NCBI GenBank assembly: GCA_023135135.1 | Contig: JAGLTT010000038.1 | Coordinates: 1-7,024 of the forward strand | Origin: Dehalococcoidales bacterium | GTDB taxonomy: Bacteria > Chloroflexota > Dehalococcoidia > Dehalococcoidales > RBG-16-60-22 | DNA length: 7,024 bases | Direction: 5' to 3' | In this document: one piece after another, positions 1-6,359 of the stretch | Numbering within the stretch: the first letter of the stretch is position 1 | Layout of the letters: every line of letters starts with the position of its first letter | Position numbers and translations under genes: made by a program | The notes under the pieces: model-generated | What the model was told of the DNA's origin: nothing | Databases searched by the model: none | Seen by the model: the letters and a program-made list of their open reading frames with translations, nothing else

Positions 1-1073
1 GCATCGGGCGGGTCAGGCTGTCCCAGCTTGAGAAATACTTCGGCAGCCTGGAACAGGCCTGGAAGGCTTCCCCCGGCGAACTGAAACGTTCCGGACTTGA
101 CAGCCCGGCCCTGCGTGCTATCGGTCAGTGGCGGGATAAAGTCGACCCTGAAGTCGAACTGGAGAAACTGAACCGATTCGGTATTCAGGTGCTTACCTGC
201 AACGATTCCGGTTACCCGGGACGACTCAAAGAAATTTATGACTATCCGCCGGTACTTTACGTGCGGGGCTCGCTGCTGCCGGAGGATGAATGGTGCCTGG
301 CGGTGGTCGGCACCCGGCGGGCGACTGTCTATGGTAAGCAGGTAACCCAAGAGCTCGTGACCGACCTTGCCCGGAGCAAAATTACCATTGTCAGCGGCCT
401 GGCCAAGGGAATCGATACCATCGCCCACCGGAGCACTCTCGAAGCCGGTGGCCGCAGTCTGGCCGTGTTCGCCTGCGGACTCGATATCGTCTACCCGGCC
501 GAAAACGAAAGGCTGGCCCGTGATATTATGGAACGCGGCGCTCTGTTGAGCGAGTACCCCCTGGGCACACGGCCCCGCGCGGAAAACTTTCCTCGTCGTA
601 ATCGGATTCTCAGTGGACTGAGCCTGGGCGTTATGGTCACCGAGGCCGACGAGACCAGCGGCGCCATGATTACCGCCCGCATGGCGCTGGAGCAGAACCG
701 GGAAGTATTCGCCATTCCCGGCAGTATCCTGTCGCCGGTAAGCCGGGGTACCAATCATCTTATCCAGGAAGGAGCCAAGCTGGTAAGAGAATGCGCCGAT
801 ATCCTGGAAGAACTTAACCTGACGGCGGTAGCCCGCCAGATAGAGATGCGGGAGGTTCTCCCCGAGTCCGAGACCGAGTCTGCGCTTCTCAAACAGCTCG
901 GTGCCGAACCGACCCATATCGATGAGGTCTGCCGGAAGAGCGGCCTATCGGCCGCCGAGGTCAGTGGCACACTGGCGATGATGGAGCTAAAGGGACTGGT
1001 CAACCAGGTAGGTACCATGAATTATGTTCTGGCACGGGAACTACGGCAGGAATATAGAGTGAGAGTTGATTAA
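1..1073 (+). CDS. dprA: DNA-processing protein DprA/Smf, 5' partial
   Basis: DprA binds incoming single-stranded DNA and loads RecA onto it during natural transformation; it acts in the cytoplasm. The frame is open to the left edge (first full codon at 3), so the GTG at 189 is not the start: the codons before it encode the helical SAM/HhH-like N-terminal domain (Ile-Gly-Arg-Val-Arg-Leu, then QLEKYFGS). About 356 codons are visible, and only some 15-20 residues are probably missing. The Rossmann-type domain follows: GTRRATVYG at 309-335, SGLAKGID at 393-416, a CGLDIVYP segment near 474-500, NFPRRNRILSG at 585-617, and the IPGS and SRGTNHLI segments near 714-765. A C-terminal winged-helix region (about 870-1040) is present, so the protein is not truncated at its 3' end. 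It stops with TAA, 5 nucleotides before topA. Identity is secure; a role in competence is inferred from the family. Confidence 0.96.
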   Translation, partial: IGRVRLSQLEKYFGSLEQAWKASPGELKRSGLDSPALRAIGQWRDKVDPEVELEKLNRFGIQVLTCNDSGYPGRLKEIYDYPPVLYVRGSLLPEDEWCLAVVGTRRATVYGKQVTQELVTDLARSKITIVSGLAKGIDTIAHRSTLEAGGRSLAVFACGLDIVYPAENERLARDIMERGALLSEYPLGTRPRAENFPRRNRILSGLSLGVMVTEADETSGAMITARMALEQNREVFAIPGSILSPVSRGTNHLIQEGAKLVRECADILEELNLTAVARQIEMREVLPESETESALLKQLGAEPTHIDEVCRKSGLSAAEVSGTLAMMELKGLVNQVGTMNYVLARELRQEYRVRVD

Positions 1074-1078
1074 AGAAT

Positions 1079-3163
1079 ATGAGCAAGAAATTAGTTATTG
1101 TAGAATCGCCGGCCAAAGCCAGAACACTGGGTAAAATACTCGGTAAGAGCTATAGCCTGAAAGCTTCGCTCGGGCATGTGAGGGACTTACCACGCGGTCA
1201 GATGGGCGTGGACATAGAAAACGGTTTTGTGCCCAGGTACGTGGTGCCCAAGGCTAAGACCAAGCTGGTCAACGAGCTTAAGCAGGCGGCGAAAGGCGCC
1301 TCCGCGATATACCTGGCTACCGACCCCGACCGCGAAGGGGAAGCCATCGCCTGGCACCTGGCCGAGGTAGTCAGGACGGATAAACAGAATTACTATCGTG
1401 TCGTCTTCCGTGAGATAACCGAAGAAGCCGTGAAATCCGCTTTTCAGAATCCCCGCACCATAGATATGCAGCTGGTAGACGCCCAGCAGGCACGGCGTAT
1501 CCTGGACAGGCTCGTCGGCTATAATATTAGCCCGCTGCTCTGGAAGAAGGTCAGGAAACGCCTCTCCGCCGGTAGAGTGCAGTCGGTAGCGGTCAAGATA
1601 ATCGTCGACCGCGAGCGTGAAATTCAGGCGTTCGTGCCCGAGGAATACTGGGCTATCGAGGCCGAGTTGAGCAAGAAGAAGGAGAAAGCTTCCTTCCGGG
1701 CGACATTAATCGGCCTCATCGATGGTAAAAAGCTTGATATTCATACGCAAGAAGAAGCCGATAAGGTAAAAATCGCTCTGGAGCAGTCGGCCTATGACGT
1801 GCTTAAGGTAAGCACCAGGAAGGCTACCCGCCAGCCGGCCCCACCCTTCACTACCAGCACCTTACAGCAGGAAGCCTGGCGCAAGCTCCGCTTCACCGCC
1901 AGGCAGACTATGGCAATCGCCCAGCAGCTATATGAAGGCCTGCCGGTTGGCGGTGAAGGCAATGTCGGGCTTATCACCTATATGCGTACCGACTCCACCC
2001 GTGTGGCCGGTTCTGCTATCGGCGAGACCGTGGCCTTTATCCGTGAAAAATACAGTCCGAAATTCCTGCCGCCCCGCCCCCGTGCCTTTACCACCCGCGC
2101 CAGGGGGGCGCAGGAGGCGCACGAGGCTATCCGCCCTACCCGGACCCACCGTGAGCCTGCCCTGATTAAAAAATACCTCAATACCAACCAGTTCAGGTTG
2201 TACGACCTTATTTGGAAGCGCATGGTGGCCAGCCAGATGGCGGCTGCCCTGTTCGATAATACCACCGTTGATATCGAGGCTAAAAACCATCGTGAACATC
2301 TGCTCAGAACAGCCGCCTCGGTCAATACTTTTCCTGGTTTCATGACCCTTTACAGCGAGGGCAAGGACGAGGTCGAGGAAGAAGGTAAAACCTCACTCCC
2401 CCGTCTGGAAAAGGGCGACGAGCTCAAACTCCTGGGGATTTTCCCGGAGCAGCGTTTTACCCAGCCCCCGCCCCGCTATACCGAGGCGACACTGGTCAAG
2501 ACTCTGGAGCAAAATGGTATCGGTCGACCCAGCACCTATGCGCCGACGATATCCACGATTCAGGACCGTGAGTATGTCAGCAAAGCCAGGGGGGTCTTTC
2601 AGCCCACGGAACTGGGCATGGCGGTCAATGATTTGCTCGTTCAGCACTTCCCCGACATTATCAACGTCAAGTTTACCGCTGACATGGAAAACGAACTCGA
2701 CGATATCGCCGCTAAAGAGCGCGACTGGCCGAGTGTTATCCAGGACTTCTACACTCCCTTTGATAAAGATTTACAAAGGGCGCTTCAGACGGCGGAAAAG
2801 GTGAAGCTGGCGGACGAGGAAACGGGTGACCCCTGTCCCAAGTGCGGCAAGCCGCTGATAGTCAAGACGGGGCGCTTCGGGAAATTTATCGCCTGCAGCG
2901 GCTTCCCCGAGTGCAAGCATACGCAGTCGTTCCAGATAAAAGTAGGAGCAAATTGCCCGAAGTGCGGTAAGGAAATCGTACAGAGGGTAAGTAAAAAGAA
3001 GCGGACTTTCTACGGCTGCAGCGGCTATCCCGACTGCGATTTCGTTACCAACTTCCGGCCTCTCCCCCAGCCCTGCCCTCAGTGCGGCGGGCTGCTCACC
3101 CGGCATGGTAAGCAGGCCTGGTGCACCAAGTGCGAGTACAAGGGGAAAGTCCCGCAGGACTAA
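1079..3163 (+). CDS. topA: DNA topoisomerase I (type IA)
   Basis: This enzyme relaxes negatively supercoiled DNA by transient single-strand cleavage through a 5'-phosphotyrosine. The 694-residue protein is complete and of usual length for the shorter, non-enterobacterial form. The Toprim domain is N-terminal (KLVIVESPAKA with Glu9; DPDREGEAIAWHL with acidic residues D82, D84 and E86). The catalytic tyrosine is Tyr301 in the ITYMRTDS motif. The family motif PPPRYTEATLV lies near residues 463-473 and GRPSTYAPTI follows soon after. Three cysteine zinc ribbons form the C-terminus: C586/C589/C606/C612, C626/C629/C647/C653 and a shorter C666/C669/C682/C685. The ATG at 1079 begins the canonical MSKKLVIVESPAKA N-terminus, but I see only a weak Shine-Dalgarno match upstream. 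The gene lies 5 nucleotides after dprA and 5 before xer, so it is probably co-transcribed with both. Confidence 0.98.
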   Translation: MSKKLVIVESPAKARTLGKILGKSYSLKASLGHVRDLPRGQMGVDIENGFVPRYVVPKAKTKLVNELKQAAKGASAIYLATDPDREGEAIAWHLAEVVRTDKQNYYRVVFREITEEAVKSAFQNPRTIDMQLVDAQQARRILDRLVGYNISPLLWKKVRKRLSAGRVQSVAVKIIVDREREIQAFVPEEYWAIEAELSKKKEKASFRATLIGLIDGKKLDIHTQEEADKVKIALEQSAYDVLKVSTRKATRQPAPPFTTSTLQQEAWRKLRFTARQTMAIAQQLYEGLPVGGEGNVGLITYMRTDSTRVAGSAIGETVAFIREKYSPKFLPPRPRAFTTRARGAQEAHEAIRPTRTHREPALIKKYLNTNQFRLYDLIWKRMVASQMAAALFDNTTVDIEAKNHREHLLRTAASVNTFPGFMTLYSEGKDEVEEEGKTSLPRLEKGDELKLLGIFPEQRFTQPPPRYTEATLVKTLEQNGIGRPSTYAPTISTIQDREYVSKARGVFQPTELGMAVNDLLVQHFPDIINVKFTADMENELDDIAAKERDWPSVIQDFYTPFDKDLQRALQTAEKVKLADEETGDPCPKCGKPLIVKTGRFGKFIACSGFPECKHTQSFQIKVGANCPKCGKEIVQRVSKKKRTFYGCSGYPDCDFVTNFRPLPQPCPQCGGLLTRHGKQAWCTKCEYKGKVPQD

Positions 3164-3168
3164 AACCG

Positions 3169-4074
3169 ATGCAGGAGATTTTTACAAATTATATCGCCTA
3201 TCTTGAGGCGGAGAGAAATGCCTCGGCTTATACCGTGCGTAACTACACCAACGACCTGCTGGAGTTCTTTGGCTTCGTCAGCGGTCAGGGGATTGATTCC
3301 CTGAAAGACGTTAATAAGCAGACACTGCGTGCCTACCTGGCGTACCTTATGGAGCAGGGTAAGGCTAAGTCGAGTATCGCCCGCAAGCTCTCGGCGATTC
3401 GCTCATTTTACCGCTATCTGATGCGCGAGGATTTGATTTCCGCGAGTCCGGCCGCCACGACCGTTTCGCCACGGCTGGACCGTCGACTGCCCTCTTTCCT
3501 GACTATTGATGAGGCCAAACGCCTGGTGGAATCGCCCGACATTTCGCAGCCGCAGGGCCAGCGCGACCGCGCCCTGCTGGAACTGCTGTATGCCTCCGGC
3601 CTGCGGGTCAGCGAGCTGGTGAATATGAACGTAGAGCAGATAAACCTGGCCACCAATGAAATACGCGTCTGGGGTAAAGGTTCCAAGGAGCGGGTGGTGC
3701 TGATTGGTACGCCGGCGGCAAACGCGTTGAGTATCTATATGAGTGACGGTAGGCGCGAGCTTCTCGGGGATAAAAAGAACAATGCCCTGTTCGTTAATCG
3801 CTACGGCGGTCGTCTGGCGGCCCGGAGGGTACAGAAAATACTGGAGAAATACGCCCGGACCATCAATAAAAAGGTACACCCGCATGTACTGCGTCATACC
3901 TTCGCCACCCACCTCCTCGACGGCGGAGCCGATTTGAAAGTTGTCCAGGAGCTGCTGGGACACGCCGACCTTCAGTCCACGCAGATTTACACCCATGTTA
4001 CGCAGAGCCGGGCGCGTAAGATATACCTCTCCGCCCACCCCATGGCGCGGGGAGATAGTGATAAACATGAATAA
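3169..4074 (+). CDS. xerC: Xer-family tyrosine recombinase (XerC-like)
   Basis: Xer recombinases resolve chromosome dimers at dif sites by breaking and rejoining DNA through a catalytic tyrosine. The 301-residue product has an N-terminal SAM-like core-binding domain (about 1-85, with the typical ERNASAYTVRNYTNDL stretch) and a C-terminal catalytic domain with every expected residue: R146 (ASGLRVSEL), K170 (GKGSKER), H239 and R242 (HVLRHTFATHLL), H265 (LGHADLQST) and nucleophile Y274 (QIYTHV). I chose the ATG at 3169 because an AGGA (3156-3159) lies 9 nucleotides upstream and the protein then begins like other Xer proteins; the in-frame GTG at 3121 would only re-read the end of topA. The position right after dprA-topA matches where XerC (CodV) sits in Firmicutes, which is why I prefer XerC to XerD; sequence alone does not separate them firmly. 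The lack of integrase features nearby argues against a phage integrase. Confidence 0.93.
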   Translation: MQEIFTNYIAYLEAERNASAYTVRNYTNDLLEFFGFVSGQGIDSLKDVNKQTLRAYLAYLMEQGKAKSSIARKLSAIRSFYRYLMREDLISASPAATTVSPRLDRRLPSFLTIDEAKRLVESPDISQPQGQRDRALLELLYASGLRVSELVNMNVEQINLATNEIRVWGKGSKERVVLIGTPAANALSIYMSDGRRELLGDKKNNALFVNRYGGRLAARRVQKILEKYARTINKKVHPHVLRHTFATHLLDGGADLKVVQELLGHADLQSTQIYTHVTQSRARKIYLSAHPMARGDSDKHE

Positions 4075-5143
4075 TCGATTGCAGAAGCTTAGCGAAAAAT
4101 TCGCCGAAAAGGAAATAGATGCGTTTTTTATTTCTCAGATGGAAAACCGGCGCTATCTTTCCGGTTTCGATGGCTCGGCGGGCTATCTGCTGATTATGGA
4201 GAAGAAAGCAGTCCTGGCCACGGACTTCCGCTATACCGAGCAGGCCAAAACCGAAGCCCCAGGTTTCGAGATATTACAAATTGCCGGTAGTATTGCCGAC
4301 TGGTTTCCCGGGCTGGTGAGTGATTCTGGCATAAAAAGACTCGGGTTCGAGGCCGGCGATGTAACGTTTAATTTCCACCGTCAGCTGAACGATGCCATGA
4401 AAAAGAAAAAGGTTCCCGTCAAGCTTGTCCCTGTAAACGGAATGGTCGAGTCTCTGAGGGCGGTGAAAGAACCTGGAGAAATCGAGTTTATCAGGAAGGC
4501 CGCCGCTATTACCGATGCTGCCTTTGAATATGTTGAAAGCACTATCAAAGCTGGTATGACGGAAAAGCAGGTAGCCTGGGAACTGGAGAAAAGCCTGCGG
4601 GAAAACGGCAGCCAGGCACTGCCTTTCGAAATTATAGTTGCCTCCGGGCCTCAGGCGGCGTTGCCCCATGCCAAGCCTTCCGACCGTGTCATCAACGAGG
4701 GTGAGCCGGTATTAATAGATATGGGGGCCAGGTATGAAGGCTACGCCAGCGACCTCAGCCGTACCATATATATCGGCGTTCCCGATGGCACTTTCAGGAA
4801 AATATATCGTACCGTCCTTGACGCGCAGACGGTAGCAATGTCTATAATAAGTGCGGGTATAACGGGGCATCAGGCTGACAGCGTCGCCCGGGAAATTATC
4901 GAGAAAGCGGGTTACGGCAATGCCTTCGGCCATACGCTGGGCCATGGCGTCGGGCTGGCCGCCCACGAACTCCCTCGCCTCGGGCCGGACTCGGAAGAAA
5001 CACTTAACGAAGGCATGGTGTTCACCGTGGAGCCGGGCATTTACCTGACCGGGTGGGGAGGAGTCAGGATTGAAGATACGGTGGTCATGGAACAGGGTAA
5101 AGTGAGAGTGCTCTCTCAGGCTAGAAAGGTGAGATATGATTAA
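4067..5143 (+). CDS. pepP: Xaa-Pro aminopeptidase/dipeptidase, M24B family
   Basis: This is a cytoplasmic two-metal peptidase that removes residues N-terminal to proline. The 358-residue product has a creatinase/prolidase N-terminal domain (about 1-125; NRRYLSGFDGSAGYLL near the start) and a pita-bread catalytic domain (about 132-350). All five metal ligands are visible: D218 (IDMGA), D229 (SDLSRT), H293 (GHTLGHGVGL), E322 (TVEPGIY) and E336 (RIEDT); H289 and H300 are also the conserved accessory histidines. The ATG at 4067 overlaps the xer stop by 8 nucleotides and has a GGGGAG at 4049-4054; the open frame extends farther upstream but only re-reads xer. Length and placement directly before efp resemble the YqhT type of Firmicutes. 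Whether it acts on dipeptides (PepQ) or longer peptides (PepP) cannot be told from sequence, so the symbol is provisional. Confidence 0.93.
   Translation: MNNRLQKLSEKFAEKEIDAFFISQMENRRYLSGFDGSAGYLLIMEKKAVLATDFRYTEQAKTEAPGFEILQIAGSIADWFPGLVSDSGIKRLGFEAGDVTFNFHRQLNDAMKKKKVPVKLVPVNGMVESLRAVKEPGEIEFIRKAAAITDAAFEYVESTIKAGMTEKQVAWELEKSLRENGSQALPFEIIVASGPQAALPHAKPSDRVINEGEPVLIDMGARYEGYASDLSRTIYIGVPDGTFRKIYRTVLDAQTVAMSIISAGITGHQADSVAREIIEKAGYGNAFGHTLGHGVGLAAHELPRLGPDSEETLNEGMVFTVEPGIYLTGWGGVRIEDTVVMEQGKVRVLSQARKVRYD
5125..5135 (+). promoter_or_regulatory. Ribosome binding site of efp
   Basis: AAAGGTGAG lies just before the efp ATG at 5136. GGTGA (5128-5132) pairs with the 5' part of the anti-Shine-Dalgarno sequence, so its short 3-nucleotide spacing is equivalent to a normal spacing for AGGAGG. 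The site lies inside the last codons of the upstream peptidase gene and supports the overlapping start. Confidence 0.65.
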
Positions 5144-5693
5144 TGCTACCGAATTGAGAAAAGGAGTTATCATCGAATTAGAAGGCAAGCTTTATCAGGT
5201 CGTCGATTACCAGCATGTCAAGATGAAACGGACGGCTCTGGCGAAAGTGAAGCTGCGTGATATCAACGCCGGCCACACCATCGAGCGTTCTTTTCAATCG
5301 AACGACAGACTCGTACGCGCCCGAATCGACGAGCGGCAAATGCAGTATCTCTATAATGACGGCGACCTTTACTATTTCATGGACCAGGAGAGCTTCGAGC
5401 AGATGCCGCTGACCTCGGAACAGCTCGGGGATGTGCTTGACTACCTTAAAGAAGGCAATGCCGTAGAATTATCCAGCTACAAAGATAAGATTGTAGGCGT
5501 TACAATGCCGATTACGGTGGAGCTCGAAGTAACCGAGACCGACCCCGGTTTCAAGGGAGATACCGCCACCGCCGGCACCAAGCCGGCCAAACTGGAAACC
5601 GGGGTGACGATACAGGTACCCATATTCATCAATGAAGGCGATGTCGTCAAGGTGGACACGCGTTCCGGTACCTATCTGGAAAGGAGAAGCTGA
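5136..5693 (+). CDS. efp: Elongation factor P with a divergent tip loop
   Basis: EF-P binds between the ribosomal P and E sites and restores peptide bond formation at proline runs. The 185-residue product has the usual length and all three barrel domains: a KOW-like N-terminal domain (1-65; MINATELRKGVIIELEGKLY), an OB domain (QMQYLYNDGDLYYFMD near 69-84) and the C-terminal OB domain with the family signature (ETDPGFKGDTATAGTKPAKL, ending VDTRSGTYLER). The oddity is the domain I tip: after HVK (27-29) most bacteria have PGKG, whereas here the residues are M30-K31-R32-T33-A34 and the loop is one residue shorter. The tip normally carries the post-translationally modified Lys or Arg. The rest is well conserved, so the gene looks functional, not decayed. 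The start overlaps the peptidase stop by 8 nucleotides (ATGATTAA). No modification enzyme is visible in the window. Confidence 0.97.
   Translation: MINATELRKGVIIELEGKLYQVVDYQHVKMKRTALAKVKLRDINAGHTIERSFQSNDRLVRARIDERQMQYLYNDGDLYYFMDQESFEQMPLTSEQLGDVLDYLKEGNAVELSSYKDKIVGVTMPITVELEVTETDPGFKGDTATAGTKPAKLETGVTIQVPIFINEGDVVKVDTRSGTYLERRS
5681..5686 (+). promoter_or_regulatory. Probable ribosome binding site of the PHP gene
   Basis: AAGGAG lies within the last efp codons, 14 nucleotides before the proposed TTG start at 5701. The spacing is longer than ideal, but no other start in this frame both retains the metal-binding HxH and avoids re-reading efp. Confidence 0.5.
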
Positions 5694-5700
5694 GACTGTT

Positions 5701-6357
5701 TTGTTAAAAGCCGACCTTCATATACATACCGAATTTTCCATGGACTGCAGTACGCCTCTCGAAAAAATCGTCAAGCGTTGCCAGGAACTGGGAATTAACT
5801 GTATTGCCGTAGCCGACCATGGTATCGTCGATGGCGCCCTGATGATGCAGAAACTGGCGCCGTTCAGGGTTATCGTCGCCCAGGAGATTTTAACCACCCA
5901 GGGCGAAATCATGGGCATGTTCCTGAAAGAGACCATACCCGGCGGATTGACTCCTCAAGAGACGATTAAGCGTATCCGGGCACAGGGGGGACTGGTGAAC
6001 ATCCCGCATCCTTTTGAAACGATGCGTGGCTCTGCTTTGAAGGACTGGGCTATCGATGATATAGCCGGGGAAATAGACCTGATAGAGGTGCTTAATTCCC
6101 GGAGCCCATTTACGGCTAATTCCGAGAAAGCCAAAGCTTTTGCGGAGAAACACGGCATACCGGGCAGCGCCGGCAGCGATGCTCATACCCTTACCGAAAT
6201 CGGTAATGCCTGTGTGGAGATGCCTGAATTCAAGGATAAGGATGAATTTCTCAAGTCTCTGGCACGGGGCAGAATATCCGGAGGCAAGTCAAGTATATTC
6301 GTGCATATTTTCAGCACCTGGGCTAAAGTGAAATCGCGGTTCCTCAGGAGGAGGTAG
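5701..6357 (+). CDS. PHP-domain metal-dependent phosphoesterase
   Basis: PHP proteins are TIM-barrel-like metal enzymes that hydrolyse phosphate esters; this one's substrate is unknown. With a TTG start at 5701 the product has 218 residues and opens with the canonical ADLHIHTEFSMDC motif (H7, H9, D15). Further PHP motifs follow in order: AVADHG (D39, H40), E62 in the VAQEI segment, IPHPF (H103), EVLNSR near 129-134, and GSDAHT (D160, H162), so the metal-binding set looks complete. The region after residue 140 resembles the PHP-associated C-terminal segment; the end is basic (KSRFLRRR). No signal peptide or membrane segment is seen. It is shorter than the roughly 290-residue RNase AM/TrpH (YciV) proteins, and much shorter than PolIIIC or PolX, so a general phosphatase or nuclease of the small PHP type is all I can claim. 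It follows efp by 7 nucleotides and precedes the next gene by 2, so it is probably in the same transcript. Confidence 0.9.
   Translation: MLKADLHIHTEFSMDCSTPLEKIVKRCQELGINCIAVADHGIVDGALMMQKLAPFRVIVAQEILTTQGEIMGMFLKETIPGGLTPQETIKRIRAQGGLVNIPHPFETMRGSALKDWAIDDIAGEIDLIEVLNSRSPFTANSEKAKAFAEKHGIPGSAGSDAHTLTEIGNACVEMPEFKDKDEFLKSLARGRISGGKSSIFVHIFSTWAKVKSRFLRRR
6346..6354 (+). promoter_or_regulatory. Ribosome binding site of the formyltransferase gene
   Basis: AGGAGGAGG is the strongest Shine-Dalgarno match in the window. GGAGG at 6347-6351 stands 8 nucleotides before the GTG at 6360, inside the final codons of the PHP gene. It fixes GTG 6360 as the start. Confidence 0.8.
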
Positions 6358-6359
6358 CG

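Noticed and set aside
189..191. GTG as a start of dprA
   Set aside because: The frame is open to the left edge and the preceding 62 codons encode the expected N-terminal helical domain.
3121..3168. Upstream GTG extension of xer
   Set aside because: It would overlap the third zinc ribbon of TopA by 43 bases, and the ATG at 3169 has a suitable AGGA and gives the usual Xer N-terminus.
3941..4066. Upstream extension of the peptidase frame
   Set aside because: The added residues are the catalytic end of xer read in another frame; the ATG at 4067 gives the normal family length.
3403..4068. Long minus-strand open frame (221 codons) opposite xer
   Set aside because: It mirrors a well-conserved recombinase gene, has no recognisable domain, and is explained by codon bias of the sense gene.
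4712..5188. Minus-strand open frame (158 codons) across the peptidase/efp junction
   Set aside because: It lies opposite two clearly real genes and shows no family motif.
5632..5700. ATG starts at 5632 or 5641 for the PHP gene
   Set aside because: They would encode a shadow of the efp C-terminus; family members begin right before the DLHIH motif, matching TTG 5701.
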